Positions 18,503-28,824 of a stretch of 64,000 bases of DNA are shown one piece after another. The position numbers and the translations under genes were made by a program. The notes beneath the pieces were generated by a model that made no database searches, was not told the origin of the DNA, and was given only the letters and a program-made list of their open reading frames with translations. The stretch spans positions 333,001-397,000 of the forward strand of contig NZ_CANMNK010000001.1 in the NCBI RefSeq assembly GCF_947499265.1, written 5' to 3'. This stretch comes from an uncultured Roseobacter sp. (GTDB taxonomy: Bacteria > Pseudomonadota > Alphaproteobacteria > Rhodobacterales > Rhodobacteraceae). Position 1 is the stretch's first letter. Every line of letters starts with the position of its first letter.

Positions 18503-19600
18503 ATGGTTGGACAGATTGACAAGGAAAGTCTGACATGGCGGCTGACCCCGGATCTGCTTGGTATTCTGGACGAAACGGGTGTGTTCACGGACACCAACCC
18601 CGCCTGGTTCAAGACATTGGGCCGCCTGCCTGAAGACATCGAAAGCCGGCAGTTTTTCGACTTTCTCCATCCGGATGACATGGCAGATGCCGAACAGGCC
18701 TTTGCCGACATCCAAAAAGGCAAGGCGATCCTGCAATTCGAAAACAGGTACCGGCATAAGGACGGCAGCTATCGGTGGCTTTCCTGGAACGCGGTGCCCG
18801 AAGAGGGTCTGTTTTTTTGCAGCGCCCGGGACATTACCGCCGCCAAAAACAACGAGGCAATGCTCAAGACCCGGGAGGACGAAGCCCGCTTGCGTGAACA
18901 GTTCATCGCGGTGCTGAGCCATGACCTGCGGTCTCCTGTTGCCGCCGTCAGCTCCGCGATCTGGACGGCGCTGCGACAGGAGCAAACGGAAAAATCCCGC
19001 AGGCTTTTGCTGACGGCAGAGGTTTCGCTGGTGCGTATGACCGGGTTGATCTCCGACGTCATGGATTTTGCCCGCGCCCGACTGGGCGGCGATATTGGCA
19101 TTGATGCCGCCGAACCCGTCGCATTAAAGCCGGTGCTGGAACAGGTGGTTCAGGAAATACGTCTTGCCAATTCGGGCGTGGTCATCGTCGAAGACTTTTT
19201 CTTTTACGATCAAATCCAGTGTGACGCGGCTCGGATTGGTCAGCTGTTGTCCAATCTGGTGTCAAACGCCGTCTTTCACGGCGATCAATATCAGCCCATT
19301 CGTGTCCGCGCCTTCGATGATGGCATTGATTTAATCCTGACGGTCACGAATTTCGGAAAACCGATACCGCCCGCCGCACAGGCCAAACTGTTTGAACCCT
19401 TCACACGCGCGGAGGTCATGAAATCGCAAAACGGATTGGGACTGGGGCTCTTCATCGCGCAACAGATCGCCCTGGGCCATGGCGGCACGCTGACCGTGCG
19501 CTCGGATGAGGCCGAAACGGAATTTCGCCTGACGCTGCCCCGGATGGACGAAAGCGAGCCGTCTTCCGAGGATCAAGAGGAACCGTCCTACGCCAGATGA
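18503..19600 (+). CDS. Orphan PAS-domain sensor histidine kinase
   Basis: A 365-residue soluble histidine kinase. A PAS domain covers about 12-120 (ILDETGVFTDTNPAW, later YRWLSWNAVP). The HisKA H-box has H140 in AVLSHDLRSPVAAV. The ATPase domain has the N-box LLSNLVSNAVFHGD and the G-box GLGLGLFIAQQIALGHGG. There is no transmembrane segment, so the signal is cytoplasmic. No response regulator is adjacent. The ATG at 18503 follows GAGAGAAG; a TTG at 18482 is less likely. Target unknown. Confidence 0.88.
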   Translation: MVGQIDKESLTWRLTPDLLGILDETGVFTDTNPAWFKTLGRLPEDIESRQFFDFLHPDDMADAEQAFADIQKGKAILQFENRYRHKDGSYRWLSWNAVPEEGLFFCSARDITAAKNNEAMLKTREDEARLREQFIAVLSHDLRSPVAAVSSAIWTALRQEQTEKSRRLLLTAEVSLVRMTGLISDVMDFARARLGGDIGIDAAEPVALKPVLEQVVQEIRLANSGVVIVEDFFFYDQIQCDAARIGQLLSNLVSNAVFHGDQYQPIRVRAFDDGIDLILTVTNFGKPIPPAAQAKLFEPFTRAEVMKSQNGLGLGLFIAQQIALGHGGTLTVRSDEAETEFRLTLPRMDESEPSSEDQEEPSYAR

Positions 19601-19697
19601 AACCGGGCCCGGCGCTTATGGGCGAATTTTGCGGTTTGCAAATACCTGCAGCTTGTTTATAGACCCGCGGAGACATGCGCGTGCAGCCCGCTTTGGC

Positions 19698-19725
19698 TAG
19701 AATCACCTTTGGTTGAGCCTCAACC
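19698..19725 (+). promoter_or_regulatory. rpsT promoter region with a 15-bp palindrome
   Basis: A -10-like TAGAAT (19698-19703) is followed after 7 bases by the perfect palindrome GGTTGAG-C-CTCAACC (19711-19725), which would lie at about the transcription start. The one-base centre favours a DNA operator over an RNA hairpin. No -35 could be chosen with confidence. Confidence 0.4.
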
Positions 19726-19784
19726 AGAACGGGGGGCATCGTGCGATCGAAACACATTGAACCCTTAGAAAAGGTGACGCACAC

Positions 19785-20048
19785 ATGGCCAATTCGCCAC
19801 AGTCCAAGAAACGCGCCCGCCAGAACGAAGCCCGTTTCCAGATCAACAAAGCGCGCCGTTCGCGCATCCGTACCTATTTGCGCAAAGTCGAAGAGGCGAT
19901 TGCCTCCGGTGACAAAGATGCCGCTGCGGCAGCTCTGAAAGAAGCGCAACCTGAATTGATGCGCGGCGTGACAAAAGGTGTATTCCACAAGAATACTGCA
20001 GCGCGGAAAGTCTCGCGCCTGTCTGCCCGGGTCAAAGCAATAGGTTAA
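19785..20048 (+). CDS. rpsT: 30S ribosomal protein S20
   Basis: An 87-residue, Lys/Arg/Ala-rich protein beginning [17 protein letters not shown], diagnostic for S20, which binds 16S rRNA at the base of the 30S body. The ATG at 19785 follows AAAAGGTGACG. It is monocistronic, with a strong terminator 24 bp after the stop, and lies upstream of dnaA as in many Rhodobacterales. Confidence 0.98.
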   Translation: MANSPQSKKRARQNEARFQINKARRSRIRTYLRKVEEAIASGDKDAAAAALKEAQPELMRGVTKGVFHKNTAARKVSRLSARVKAIG

Positions 20049-20075
20049 CAAAACCAGCTAAATTGGTTAACAAAA
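20043..20075 (+). repeat. Two direct copies of GGTTAACAAAA
   Basis: The 11-mer GGTTAACAAAA occurs at 20043-20053, overlapping the rpsT stop, and again at 20065-20075, exactly 22 bp apart. The second copy runs into the rpsT terminator. The TTAACC on the opposite strand resembles a CtrA half-site, but the spacing is not that of a full CtrA box. Confidence 0.5.
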
Positions 20076-20098
20076 GCGCGCCAACCGGCGCGCTTTTT
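20072..20098 (+). terminator. rpsT rho-independent terminator
   Basis: Stem GCGCGCC (20076-20082) / GGCGCGC (20087-20093), loop AACC, extended by AAAA pairing with the TTTTT run at 20094-20098. Strong and correctly placed after rpsT. Confidence 0.9.
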
Positions 20099-20569
20099 GC
20101 GTTTTTTGAGACTCTTTCCGCCCTGCCAGAGATTCTTTTTTTGAAAATTCAGAGTCAAGAATGAAGTTCAGTTGCCGTGCCGCTCACGAACTTGCTACCA
20201 GTGTAGTGCGATTCATTTCGCCATGGGGGGACAGGTTCTGAACGTTCATTTCGCACTGCAGCGAAAATACTGACGTCGGAAACTGGGTGCTGCATAACCT
20301 GTAGCACATTCAGTCTGCAAACGTTGCCAAAACAGCGTTTCGCCCTGTCAAAAAAGACTACGGACGGTGTCGTCTGATTTGATACTTGGCTCCATTTGCG
20401 TGGGGCCTCATCGGTCGGGCTTTGCCAAATCTGTACATGCCGGTGTGTGGCATTCCGATCCTGGGTGGGAGCGGTAATGCGAGGCATCTGCAAACGGAGA
20501 AGCAGGCGTGGGACTCCAAAAATGGAGACCGCGTTCATTGGGAAACGCTAAAGGGAAAACAGGTCAAAC
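20099..20569. other. Gene-free rpsT-dnaA interval (possible oriC neighbourhood)
   Basis: A stretch of about 470 bp with no credible gene. In this order the origin often lies close to dnaA. I read both strands for DnaA boxes (TTATCCACA and one-mismatch forms) and saw none I would defend, and no long AT-rich unwinding stretch beyond a short T-run near 20134-20142. It must hold the dnaA promoter. The short frame at 20386-20577 has no coding character. Confidence 0.4.
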
Positions 20570-21940
20570 ATGACTAAAGAAAAATGGGGGCAGTTGAGGC
20601 AGCGGCTGCTCAAGACTGTAGGGCAAAACAATTACACCAATTGGATCGAACCGATCGAATTCCGGGCCAGCAATGACGGGATTGCGACCTTGGATGTGCC
20701 AACGAATTTTTTGGGGAACTATGTGAACCAGAACTTTTCGGATCTGATCCTGCATGAATTGAAATCCGAGGATCCCAGTGTGTGCCGTCTGCGGTTTGCG
20801 GTCCCTGTTGCAGCGGAGGCGGATTGTGCCGCAGTCCCCGGCGCCGGTGCTGAGGCGCCGAAAGTCGTAAAACCCGTGGCGCCAAAATCCGGCGGTGCCA
20901 TGGTCACAGCCCCGCTCGACAAGCGTTTCACCTTCGACACCTTTGTGGTCGGCAAGCCCAACGAGCTCGCCCATGCCGCCGCGCGCCGTGTTGCCGAAGG
21001 TGGTCCGGTGACCTTCAACCCGCTCTTTCTCTACGGCGGCGTTGGCCTTGGTAAGACACACCTGATGCATGCCATTGCACATGAGCTGCGTGTGCGGCGT
21101 CCGGAAATGAACGTGCTCTACCTGTCGGCGGAACAGTTCATGTATCGATTTGTGCAGGCCCTGCGCGACCGCAAGATGATGGACTTCAAGGAAATCTTCC
21201 GCTCGGTCGATGTACTGATGGTCGATGATGTACAGTTCATCGCTGGAAAGGACAGCACCCAGGAGGAGTTCTTTCACACCTTCAACGCGCTGGTCGATCA
21301 GAACAAGCAGATCATCATTTCTGCGGACCGTGCACCGGGCGAGATCAAGGACCTTGAAGACCGCGTGAAGTCACGTCTGCAATGTGGCCTTGTTGTCGAC
21401 CTGCACCCAACGGACTATGAGTTGCGCCTTGGCATCCTGCAAAGCAAGGTGGAACAGCAGCGCAGCAACTATCCCGGTCTGGAGGTTGAGGCGGGTGTGC
21501 TGGAATTCCTGGCGCATCGGATTTCGACCAATGTGCGCGTGCTCGAAGGCGCGCTGACGCGGCTATTCGCCTTTGCCTCGCTGGTCGGGCGTGAGATCAA
21601 CATGGAGCTGACCCAGGATTGCCTCTCGGACGTGCTGCGCGCCTCCGAGCGCAAGATCACCGTCGAGGAAATCCAGCGCAAAGTGTCGGATCACTACAAC
21701 ATTCGTCTTAGCGACATGATCGGGCCCAAACGTTTGCGCTCCTACGCGCGGCCCCGGCAGGTCGCGATGTATCTTTGCAAGAAAATGACCAGCCGCTCCC
21801 TGCCAGAGATTGGACGGCGTTTTGGAGGGCGCGACCACACCACGGTCATGCACGGCGTCAAACGCATCGAAGAGTTGAAAACCCAGGACGGCCAGATCGC
21901 CGAGGATCTGGAGCTTCTGCGCCGCGCGCTGGAAGAATAG
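20570..21940 (+). CDS. dnaA: Chromosomal replication initiator DnaA
   Basis: A 456-residue DnaA. Domain I is at the N-terminus (WGQLRQRLLKTVGQNNYTNWIEPI). A short linker follows, then the AAA+ domain with Walker A GGVGLGKTHLMHAIAH and Walker B LMVDDVQFI. Domain IV carries the DNA-binding signature MTSRSLPEIGRRFGGRDHTTVMHGVKRI near the end. It opens and loads helicase at oriC. The ATG at 20570 starts the conserved region. dnaN, recF and gyrB follow in the classical order. Confidence 0.98.
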   Translation: MTKEKWGQLRQRLLKTVGQNNYTNWIEPIEFRASNDGIATLDVPTNFLGNYVNQNFSDLILHELKSEDPSVCRLRFAVPVAAEADCAAVPGAGAEAPKVVKPVAPKSGGAMVTAPLDKRFTFDTFVVGKPNELAHAAARRVAEGGPVTFNPLFLYGGVGLGKTHLMHAIAHELRVRRPEMNVLYLSAEQFMYRFVQALRDRKMMDFKEIFRSVDVLMVDDVQFIAGKDSTQEEFFHTFNALVDQNKQIIISADRAPGEIKDLEDRVKSRLQCGLVVDLHPTDYELRLGILQSKVEQQRSNYPGLEVEAGVLEFLAHRISTNVRVLEGALTRLFAFASLVGREINMELTQDCLSDVLRASERKITVEEIQRKVSDHYNIRLSDMIGPKRLRSYARPRQVAMYLCKKMTSRSLPEIGRRFGGRDHTTVMHGVKRIEELKTQDGQIAEDLELLRRALEE

Positions 21941-21950
21941 TCACATGATT

Positions 21951-21981
21951 GACCCGCAGCGCTGCAAAGTGCCTGCGGGTC
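21951..21981 (+). terminator. Hairpin after dnaA
   Basis: A 9-bp perfect stem GACCCGCAG / CTGCGGGTC with a 13-base loop, 10 bp after the dnaA stop. No strong U-run follows (TTGACG), so termination may be partial. The TTGACG just after could serve as a -35 for dnaN. Confidence 0.55.
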
Positions 21982-22084
21982 TTGACGCCCTGCCCTTTCC
22001 AACAGACAAACCAATAAAAGTCTTGTGAAGTCGGTGGAACCGGGTAATTTGCCTTTCCCGACTGGTGGGAAGGATAAAAACATC

Positions 22085-23203
22085 ATGAAGATCAGCATCG
22101 AACGCGCAGCCCTGCTCAAGGCAGTGTCCCAGGCTCAATCCGTTGTTGAACGGCGCAACACAATTCCCATTCTCGCCAATGTGTTGATTGAAGCCGAAGG
22201 CAGTGATGTGACCTTCCGCGCGACCGACCTCGACATCGAGGTTGTGGATAAGGCACCCGCGCAGGTGGAGCGTGCCGGAGCCACCACCGTCTCTGCCACC
22301 ACCCTGCATGAAATTGTCCGCAAGCTGCCCGATGGGGCGCTTGTCACGCTGACCGCTGATGGCGCGACGGGCCGATTGACTGTTGACGCGGGCCGGTCGA
22401 ATTTCTCGCTCGCCACCTTGCCGAAAGAAGACTTCCCGGTGATGGCCTCGTCGGAATATGCCTCCAACTTCTCCGCGGCGGCCCCCGTGCTGCGGCGGCT
22501 TTTCGACAAGTCGAAGTTCGCGATCTCCACCGAGGAGACCCGTTATTATCTGAACGGCGTCTACATGCATGTCTCTGACACCGAAGGCGGTCAGGTGCTG
22601 CGTTGCGTGGCCACGGATGGCCATCGTCTTGCCCGCATTGACGCCGATCTGCCGGATGGGGCCGCGGACATGCCTGGCGTGATCGTGCCGCGCAAAACCG
22701 TTGGCGAATTGCGCAAGCTGCTGGACGATGACGAGATGAAAATCGCGGTGTCGGTTTCCGAAACAAAGGTCCGGTTTGCGACGCCTGACATCACGCTGAC
22801 GTCCAAGGTGATTGATGGCACCTTCCCCGACTACACACGGGTCATCCCGCAGGGCAACACGCGCAAGCTGGAGGTCGACGCCAGCGATTTCGCCCAGGCC
22901 GTGGACCGGGTGGCCACGGTGAGTTCCGAACGCTCTCGCGCGGTGAAACTGCAGCTCGACGAGGACCGGCTTGTATTGTCGGTGAATGCGCCTGACTCAG
23001 GGGCTGCCGAGGAGGAACTGGCCGTTGCCTATGGGGACGAGCGGCTGGAAATTGGTTTTAATGCCAAATACTTGCTGGAAATCGCCAGCCAGGTAGATCG
23101 TGAAAACGCGGTCTTCATGTTCAACTCCTCGGGCGATCCGACGCTGATGCGCGAAGGCAATGATCAATCGGCGGTCTACGTTGTCATGCCGATGCGCGTC
23201 TAA
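22085..23203 (+). CDS. dnaN: DNA polymerase III beta clamp
   Basis: A 372-residue sliding clamp. It begins MKISIERAALLKAVSQAQSVVERRNTIPIL and ends VVMPMRV, both typical. Three clamp domains of about 120 residues each fit the length. The frame is open from 22025, but the ATG at 22085 is the recognised start. It is 144 bp after dnaA and 50 bp before recF. Confidence 0.98.
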   Translation: MKISIERAALLKAVSQAQSVVERRNTIPILANVLIEAEGSDVTFRATDLDIEVVDKAPAQVERAGATTVSATTLHEIVRKLPDGALVTLTADGATGRLTVDAGRSNFSLATLPKEDFPVMASSEYASNFSAAAPVLRRLFDKSKFAISTEETRYYLNGVYMHVSDTEGGQVLRCVATDGHRLARIDADLPDGAADMPGVIVPRKTVGELRKLLDDDEMKIAVSVSETKVRFATPDITLTSKVIDGTFPDYTRVIPQGNTRKLEVDASDFAQAVDRVATVSSERSRAVKLQLDEDRLVLSVNAPDSGAAEEELAVAYGDERLEIGFNAKYLLEIASQVDRENAVFMFNSSGDPTLMREGNDQSAVYVVMPMRV

Positions 23204-23218
23204 GAGATTCTGGCCTTC

Positions 23219-23248
23219 GGCGAGGATATTTTTTGCCAAGAGAAGGAG
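23219..23248. repeat. Degenerate GGATATTTT...GCCAAGAGAAG intergenic element
   Basis: The dnaN-recF gap contains GGCGAGGATATTTTTTGCC followed by AAGAGAAGG, resembling the element between ubiE and ubiB. Its end, AGAAGGAG, doubles as the recF ribosome-binding site. Confidence 0.45.
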
Positions 23249-23253
23249 CACGG

Positions 23254-24357
23254 ATGGCGCTGTTCCTTTCGCACCTGACCCTGTCTCATTTCAGATCGCA
23301 CAAGATCGCGCGGATGGCTTTGGATGCGCGGCCTGTGGCGCTTTTTGGGTCCAATGGTGCCGGCAAGACAAATGTGCTTGAGGCCGTATCGCTGTTTTCG
23401 CCCGGTCGCGGATTACGCCGCGCCAGTGCGGAGGACATGACCCGTCGCCCGGAAGCCGTGGGCTGGAAAATCACCGGTGTTTTGCAATCTCTGCACCAGA
23501 TGCACGAGGTTGAGATCTGGTCGGAAGAAGGCGCTGCACGGCAGGTCAAAATCGACAGCAAGGCCAATCCGCAAACCGCGTTGGGGCGTATTGCAAGGGT
23601 ATTGTGGCTGATCCCGGCGATGGACAGGCTTTGGATCGAAGGGGCCGAGGGACGGCGGCGGTTTCTGGATCGGATCACCCTGAGTTTCGAACCCATGCAC
23701 GCCGAAGCGTCGCTTGCCTATGAACGGGCCATGCGGGAACGCAACCGGCTGCTGAAAGACATGGTGCGGGATCCCGCGTGGTATGGGGCGCTGGAAAGCC
23801 AGATGGCGCAGGCGGGGATTGCCATCGACACCAATCGCCGCGCAGCCCTGGCTCAATTGGCCGACGCCCAACGCGGGGCGGCAACGGCCTTTCCTGCGGC
23901 GGATCTGACGCTGACACATGCCGAAGGGGATTTGCCGGAGACGGAAGAAGATCTGCGGGCGGCCCTCGCCGATAATCGCAGTCGTGACATGGCCGCAGGA
24001 CGTAGCCTCATCGGTCCGCATCGCGCTGACTTATATGGTGTTTACCGTGCCAAGGACGTACCGGCCAAGGATTGCTCCACCGGGGAGCAAAAAGCGCTTT
24101 TGGTCTCTTTGATCCTCGCCAATGCACGGGCGCTGGCGCGGGATTTCGGCGCGCCGCCCCTTTTGTTATTGGATGAGGTCGCTGCCCATCTGGATGCTGA
24201 TCGACGCGCGGCCCTATATGATGAAATTGTGGGGTTGGGCGCGCAGGCCTGGATGACTGGCACCGGGCCGGAACTCTTCGAGACGCTCGGCTCCCGCGCC
24301 CAGTACATCGAGGTTTCCGAAACCGATGGCGTTTCCCGGATCGAGCCCCGGCAATGA
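23254..24357 (+). CDS. recF: DNA replication and repair protein RecF
   Basis: A 367-residue SMC-like ATPase that loads RecA at gaps with RecO and RecR. Walker A is FGSNGAGKTNVLEA. The signature CSTGEQKALLVSLILANA and Walker B LLLLDEVAAHLD are near the C-terminus. The ATG at 23254 has AGAAGGAG six bases upstream; a TTG at 23233 is possible but worse. Its stop overlaps the start of a LysE-type exporter (ATGA). Confidence 0.97.
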   Translation: MALFLSHLTLSHFRSHKIARMALDARPVALFGSNGAGKTNVLEAVSLFSPGRGLRRASAEDMTRRPEAVGWKITGVLQSLHQMHEVEIWSEEGAARQVKIDSKANPQTALGRIARVLWLIPAMDRLWIEGAEGRRRFLDRITLSFEPMHAEASLAYERAMRERNRLLKDMVRDPAWYGALESQMAQAGIAIDTNRRAALAQLADAQRGAATAFPAADLTLTHAEGDLPETEEDLRAALADNRSRDMAAGRSLIGPHRADLYGVYRAKDVPAKDCSTGEQKALLVSLILANARALARDFGAPPLLLLDEVAAHLDADRRAALYDEIVGLGAQAWMTGTGPELFETLGSRAQYIEVSETDGVSRIEPRQ

Positions 24358-24974
24358 CCATCGGCTTGCCTGATCTGTTGCTCTACTCCGGCGCGCTGGT
24401 GATCCTCTTTCTCACCCCGGGACCTGTGTGGCTGGCGCTCATGGCGCGCGCCCTCTCTGGTGGGTTTCAGGCGGCCTGGCCACTTGCCCTGGGTGTCGCG
24501 GTTGGTGATATCGTCTGGCCGCTGGTGGCGATCCTTGGGATCTCGTGGATCCTGTCGATGTTCGATGTGTTCATGGCGGTGCTGCGCTGGGTGGCCTGTG
24601 GCGTTTTCATTGGTATGGGCGTGCTGTTGATCAAACACGCGCGGCAGAAAATCAGCACCGACAGCAGGCTGACGCGTCCCGGCCTCTGGCCCGGGTTCAT
24701 GGCGGGGCTGGTGGCCATTCTAGGCAATCCAAAGGCGGTCTTGTTCTACATGGGCGTACTGCCCGGCTTCTTTGATCTGCGCAGCGTCTCGGTTTGGGAC
24801 ATCGCGGCCATCCTCGCGGTTTCTGTCGCGATCCCGATGATTGGCAACTTGATGCTGGCCGCTTTTGTCGGACAGGTCCGCTCAATTGTCACGGCGCCCC
24901 GGACACTGACCCGCATCAATATCACATCGGGCCTTTTGCTCATTCTGGTCGGTATGCTTATCCCCCTCATCTGA
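24354..24974 (+). CDS. LysE-family amino-acid exporter
   Basis: A 206-residue inner-membrane protein with about six hydrophobic helices. The N-terminal LFLTPGPVWLALMARAL matches the LysE/RhtB pattern F-x-P-G-P. The mid-segment GLVAILGNPKAVLFYMGVLPGFFD is the second family signature. It would export an amino acid or similar solute. It is translationally coupled to recF (4-base overlap) and separates recF from gyrB, which are more often adjacent. Substrate unknown. Confidence 0.9.
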   Translation: MTIGLPDLLLYSGALVILFLTPGPVWLALMARALSGGFQAAWPLALGVAVGDIVWPLVAILGISWILSMFDVFMAVLRWVACGVFIGMGVLLIKHARQKISTDSRLTRPGLWPGFMAGLVAILGNPKAVLFYMGVLPGFFDLRSVSVWDIAAILAVSVAIPMIGNLMLAAFVGQVRSIVTAPRTLTRINITSGLLLILVGMLIPLI

Positions 24975-24996
24975 CACAAAATATTGTGCCAATTGC

Positions 24997-27467
<2,471 letters not shown>

Positions 27468-27510
27468 TCCGCAAGCCGACGGGTCCCCGGTCTAACAGCT
27501 GTAACGCGCC

Positions 27511-28824
27511 CTAGCTGTCCCGGAAGGCGCGGGTGAAGTAGTCCGTGAGCGGTTTCGCCAGATAGTTCAACGGTGACCGTTCCGCCGTCCTGATAAAGGC
27601 CTCGACCGGCATGCCGGGCAGCAGCACCTGCCCGCCCAGTTTTTCCATTTCCGTGTCGTCGGGTATGAGTTCCACCTGATAATAGGATACTCCCGTCGTC
27701 TCATCCGTAAACACGTCTGCCGAAAGCTTTGTGACCTGGCCATAAAGCTCCGGCGTCATCCGCTGATCGAAAGCAGCGAAGCGCAGGGTCGCGGTCTGCC
27801 CAAGGTGCACCTGATCGACGTGGATCGGATCAATCCGGGCCGAAACCACCATCGGCTGGTCTTGCGGGATGATATACATGATCGGTTCCGCCGGAGAGAC
27901 CACCGCCTGCAGGGCAAAAACGCGGCTGCCGTAGATCACACCGCTGACCGGCGCGCGTAGATCCATGCGGGACAGCGTATCCCGCGTGCTGAGGCGTCGC
28001 TGTACCAGCTCAACCTCCTGGAATTGCAGATCGCGCAGGGTGGTGATCGCCTCTTCGCGCAGCCGGGTGGTCAAGGCGATGCGTTCGATGTTCAGCGCCG
28101 CGATCTGCCCGCGCAGCTGCGCCACACTCGCGGTCACGCTGCCAATCTCGCCCAAAAGACGCGCCTGTTCCCGTTGCAGGGCGGAAACGCGCGCGGCGGG
28201 TGACAGACCTTTTTCAAAAAGCGTCTGACTGTCGGTCAGCTCGGTTTCGATCAATTCCCTTTGTGTTTCAAAAGCCGAAAGCTGGGCCGTGGCCCCTTCG
28301 ATCTGGTTTTCGGCCTGTGCGATCTGTTCGGAGATCTGTCCAGCGCTTTGCTTTAATGACGCAGCCCGCGCCGCAAACAACCGCGCCTGACCATCCACAA
28401 GCGACTGCACGGAGGGGTCCTGCGCGGCCATTTCCTGCAACTCTTCGGAGATCGGCAGCGCGCTCAACCCGTCACGTTCGGCCTGTAACCGCGCCTTGCG
28501 GGCAAGGACTTCAAAAAGCTGCCCTTCGATGATGGCCAGTTCAGAGCGCAGTTGCGTGTCGTCAAAGCGCAAGACCACATCGCCGGCTGCTACCTGATCG
28601 CCATCTTTCACCAAGAGGGCCCCCACAACACCGCCTTGCGGATGCTGCAAAACCTGACGGTTTGATTCCACCTGGATCATCCCGGGCGCGATGACCGCGC
28701 CGGAGATCCGTGCCTGCACGCTCCAGACCCCCAAAACACCGACAAGAACCACCAGCGCCAAAGCGCCAATCATCAGCGGACCGGTTGCCTTCCATTGGCG
28801 GATTTCACCTGGCGCATCGCTCAC
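27511..28824 (-). CDS. Type I secretion membrane-fusion (HlyD/PrtE-like) protein
   Basis: A 437-residue periplasmic adaptor. One membrane helix (about 16-35) is followed by a biotinyl-lipoyl half-motif and long coiled-coil arms (about 80-280, rich in Gln, Glu, Ala and Leu). A beta-barrel region follows with LRAPVSGVIYGSRVFALQAVVSPAEPI, and the C-terminal adaptor domain ends near LLPGMPVEAFIRTAERSPLNYLAKPL. It links the inner-membrane ABC exporter to an outer-membrane TolC-like channel. It starts with GTG, overlapping the exporter stop (GTGA). Confidence 0.93.
   Translation of the reverse strand: MSDAPGEIRQWKATGPLMIGALALVVLVGVLGVWSVQARISGAVIAPGMIQVESNRQVLQHPQGGVVGALLVKDGDQVAAGDVVLRFDDTQLRSELAIIEGQLFEVLARKARLQAERDGLSALPISEELQEMAAQDPSVQSLVDGQARLFAARAASLKQSAGQISEQIAQAENQIEGATAQLSAFETQRELIETELTDSQTLFEKGLSPAARVSALQREQARLLGEIGSVTASVAQLRGQIAALNIERIALTTRLREEAITTLRDLQFQEVELVQRRLSTRDTLSRMDLRAPVSGVIYGSRVFALQAVVSPAEPIMYIIPQDQPMVVSARIDPIHVDQVHLGQTATLRFAAFDQRMTPELYGQVTKLSADVFTDETTGVSYYQVELIPDDTEMEKLGGQVLLPGMPVEAFIRTAERSPLNYLAKPLTDYFTRAFRDS

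Noticed and set aside
20043-20075. The GGTTAACAAAA pair as a full CtrA box
   Set aside because: The two TTAA cores are 18 bp apart, not 7, so they do not form the CtrA dimer site. They are listed only as a repeat.
20099-20569. Possible DnaA boxes near GCTGCATAACC
   Set aside because: Three or more mismatches to TTATCCACA. Not defensible without a weight-matrix scan.
20386-20577. 63-codon plus frame between rpsT and dnaA
   Set aside because: It starts without a binding site, overlaps the dnaA start and has no coding character.
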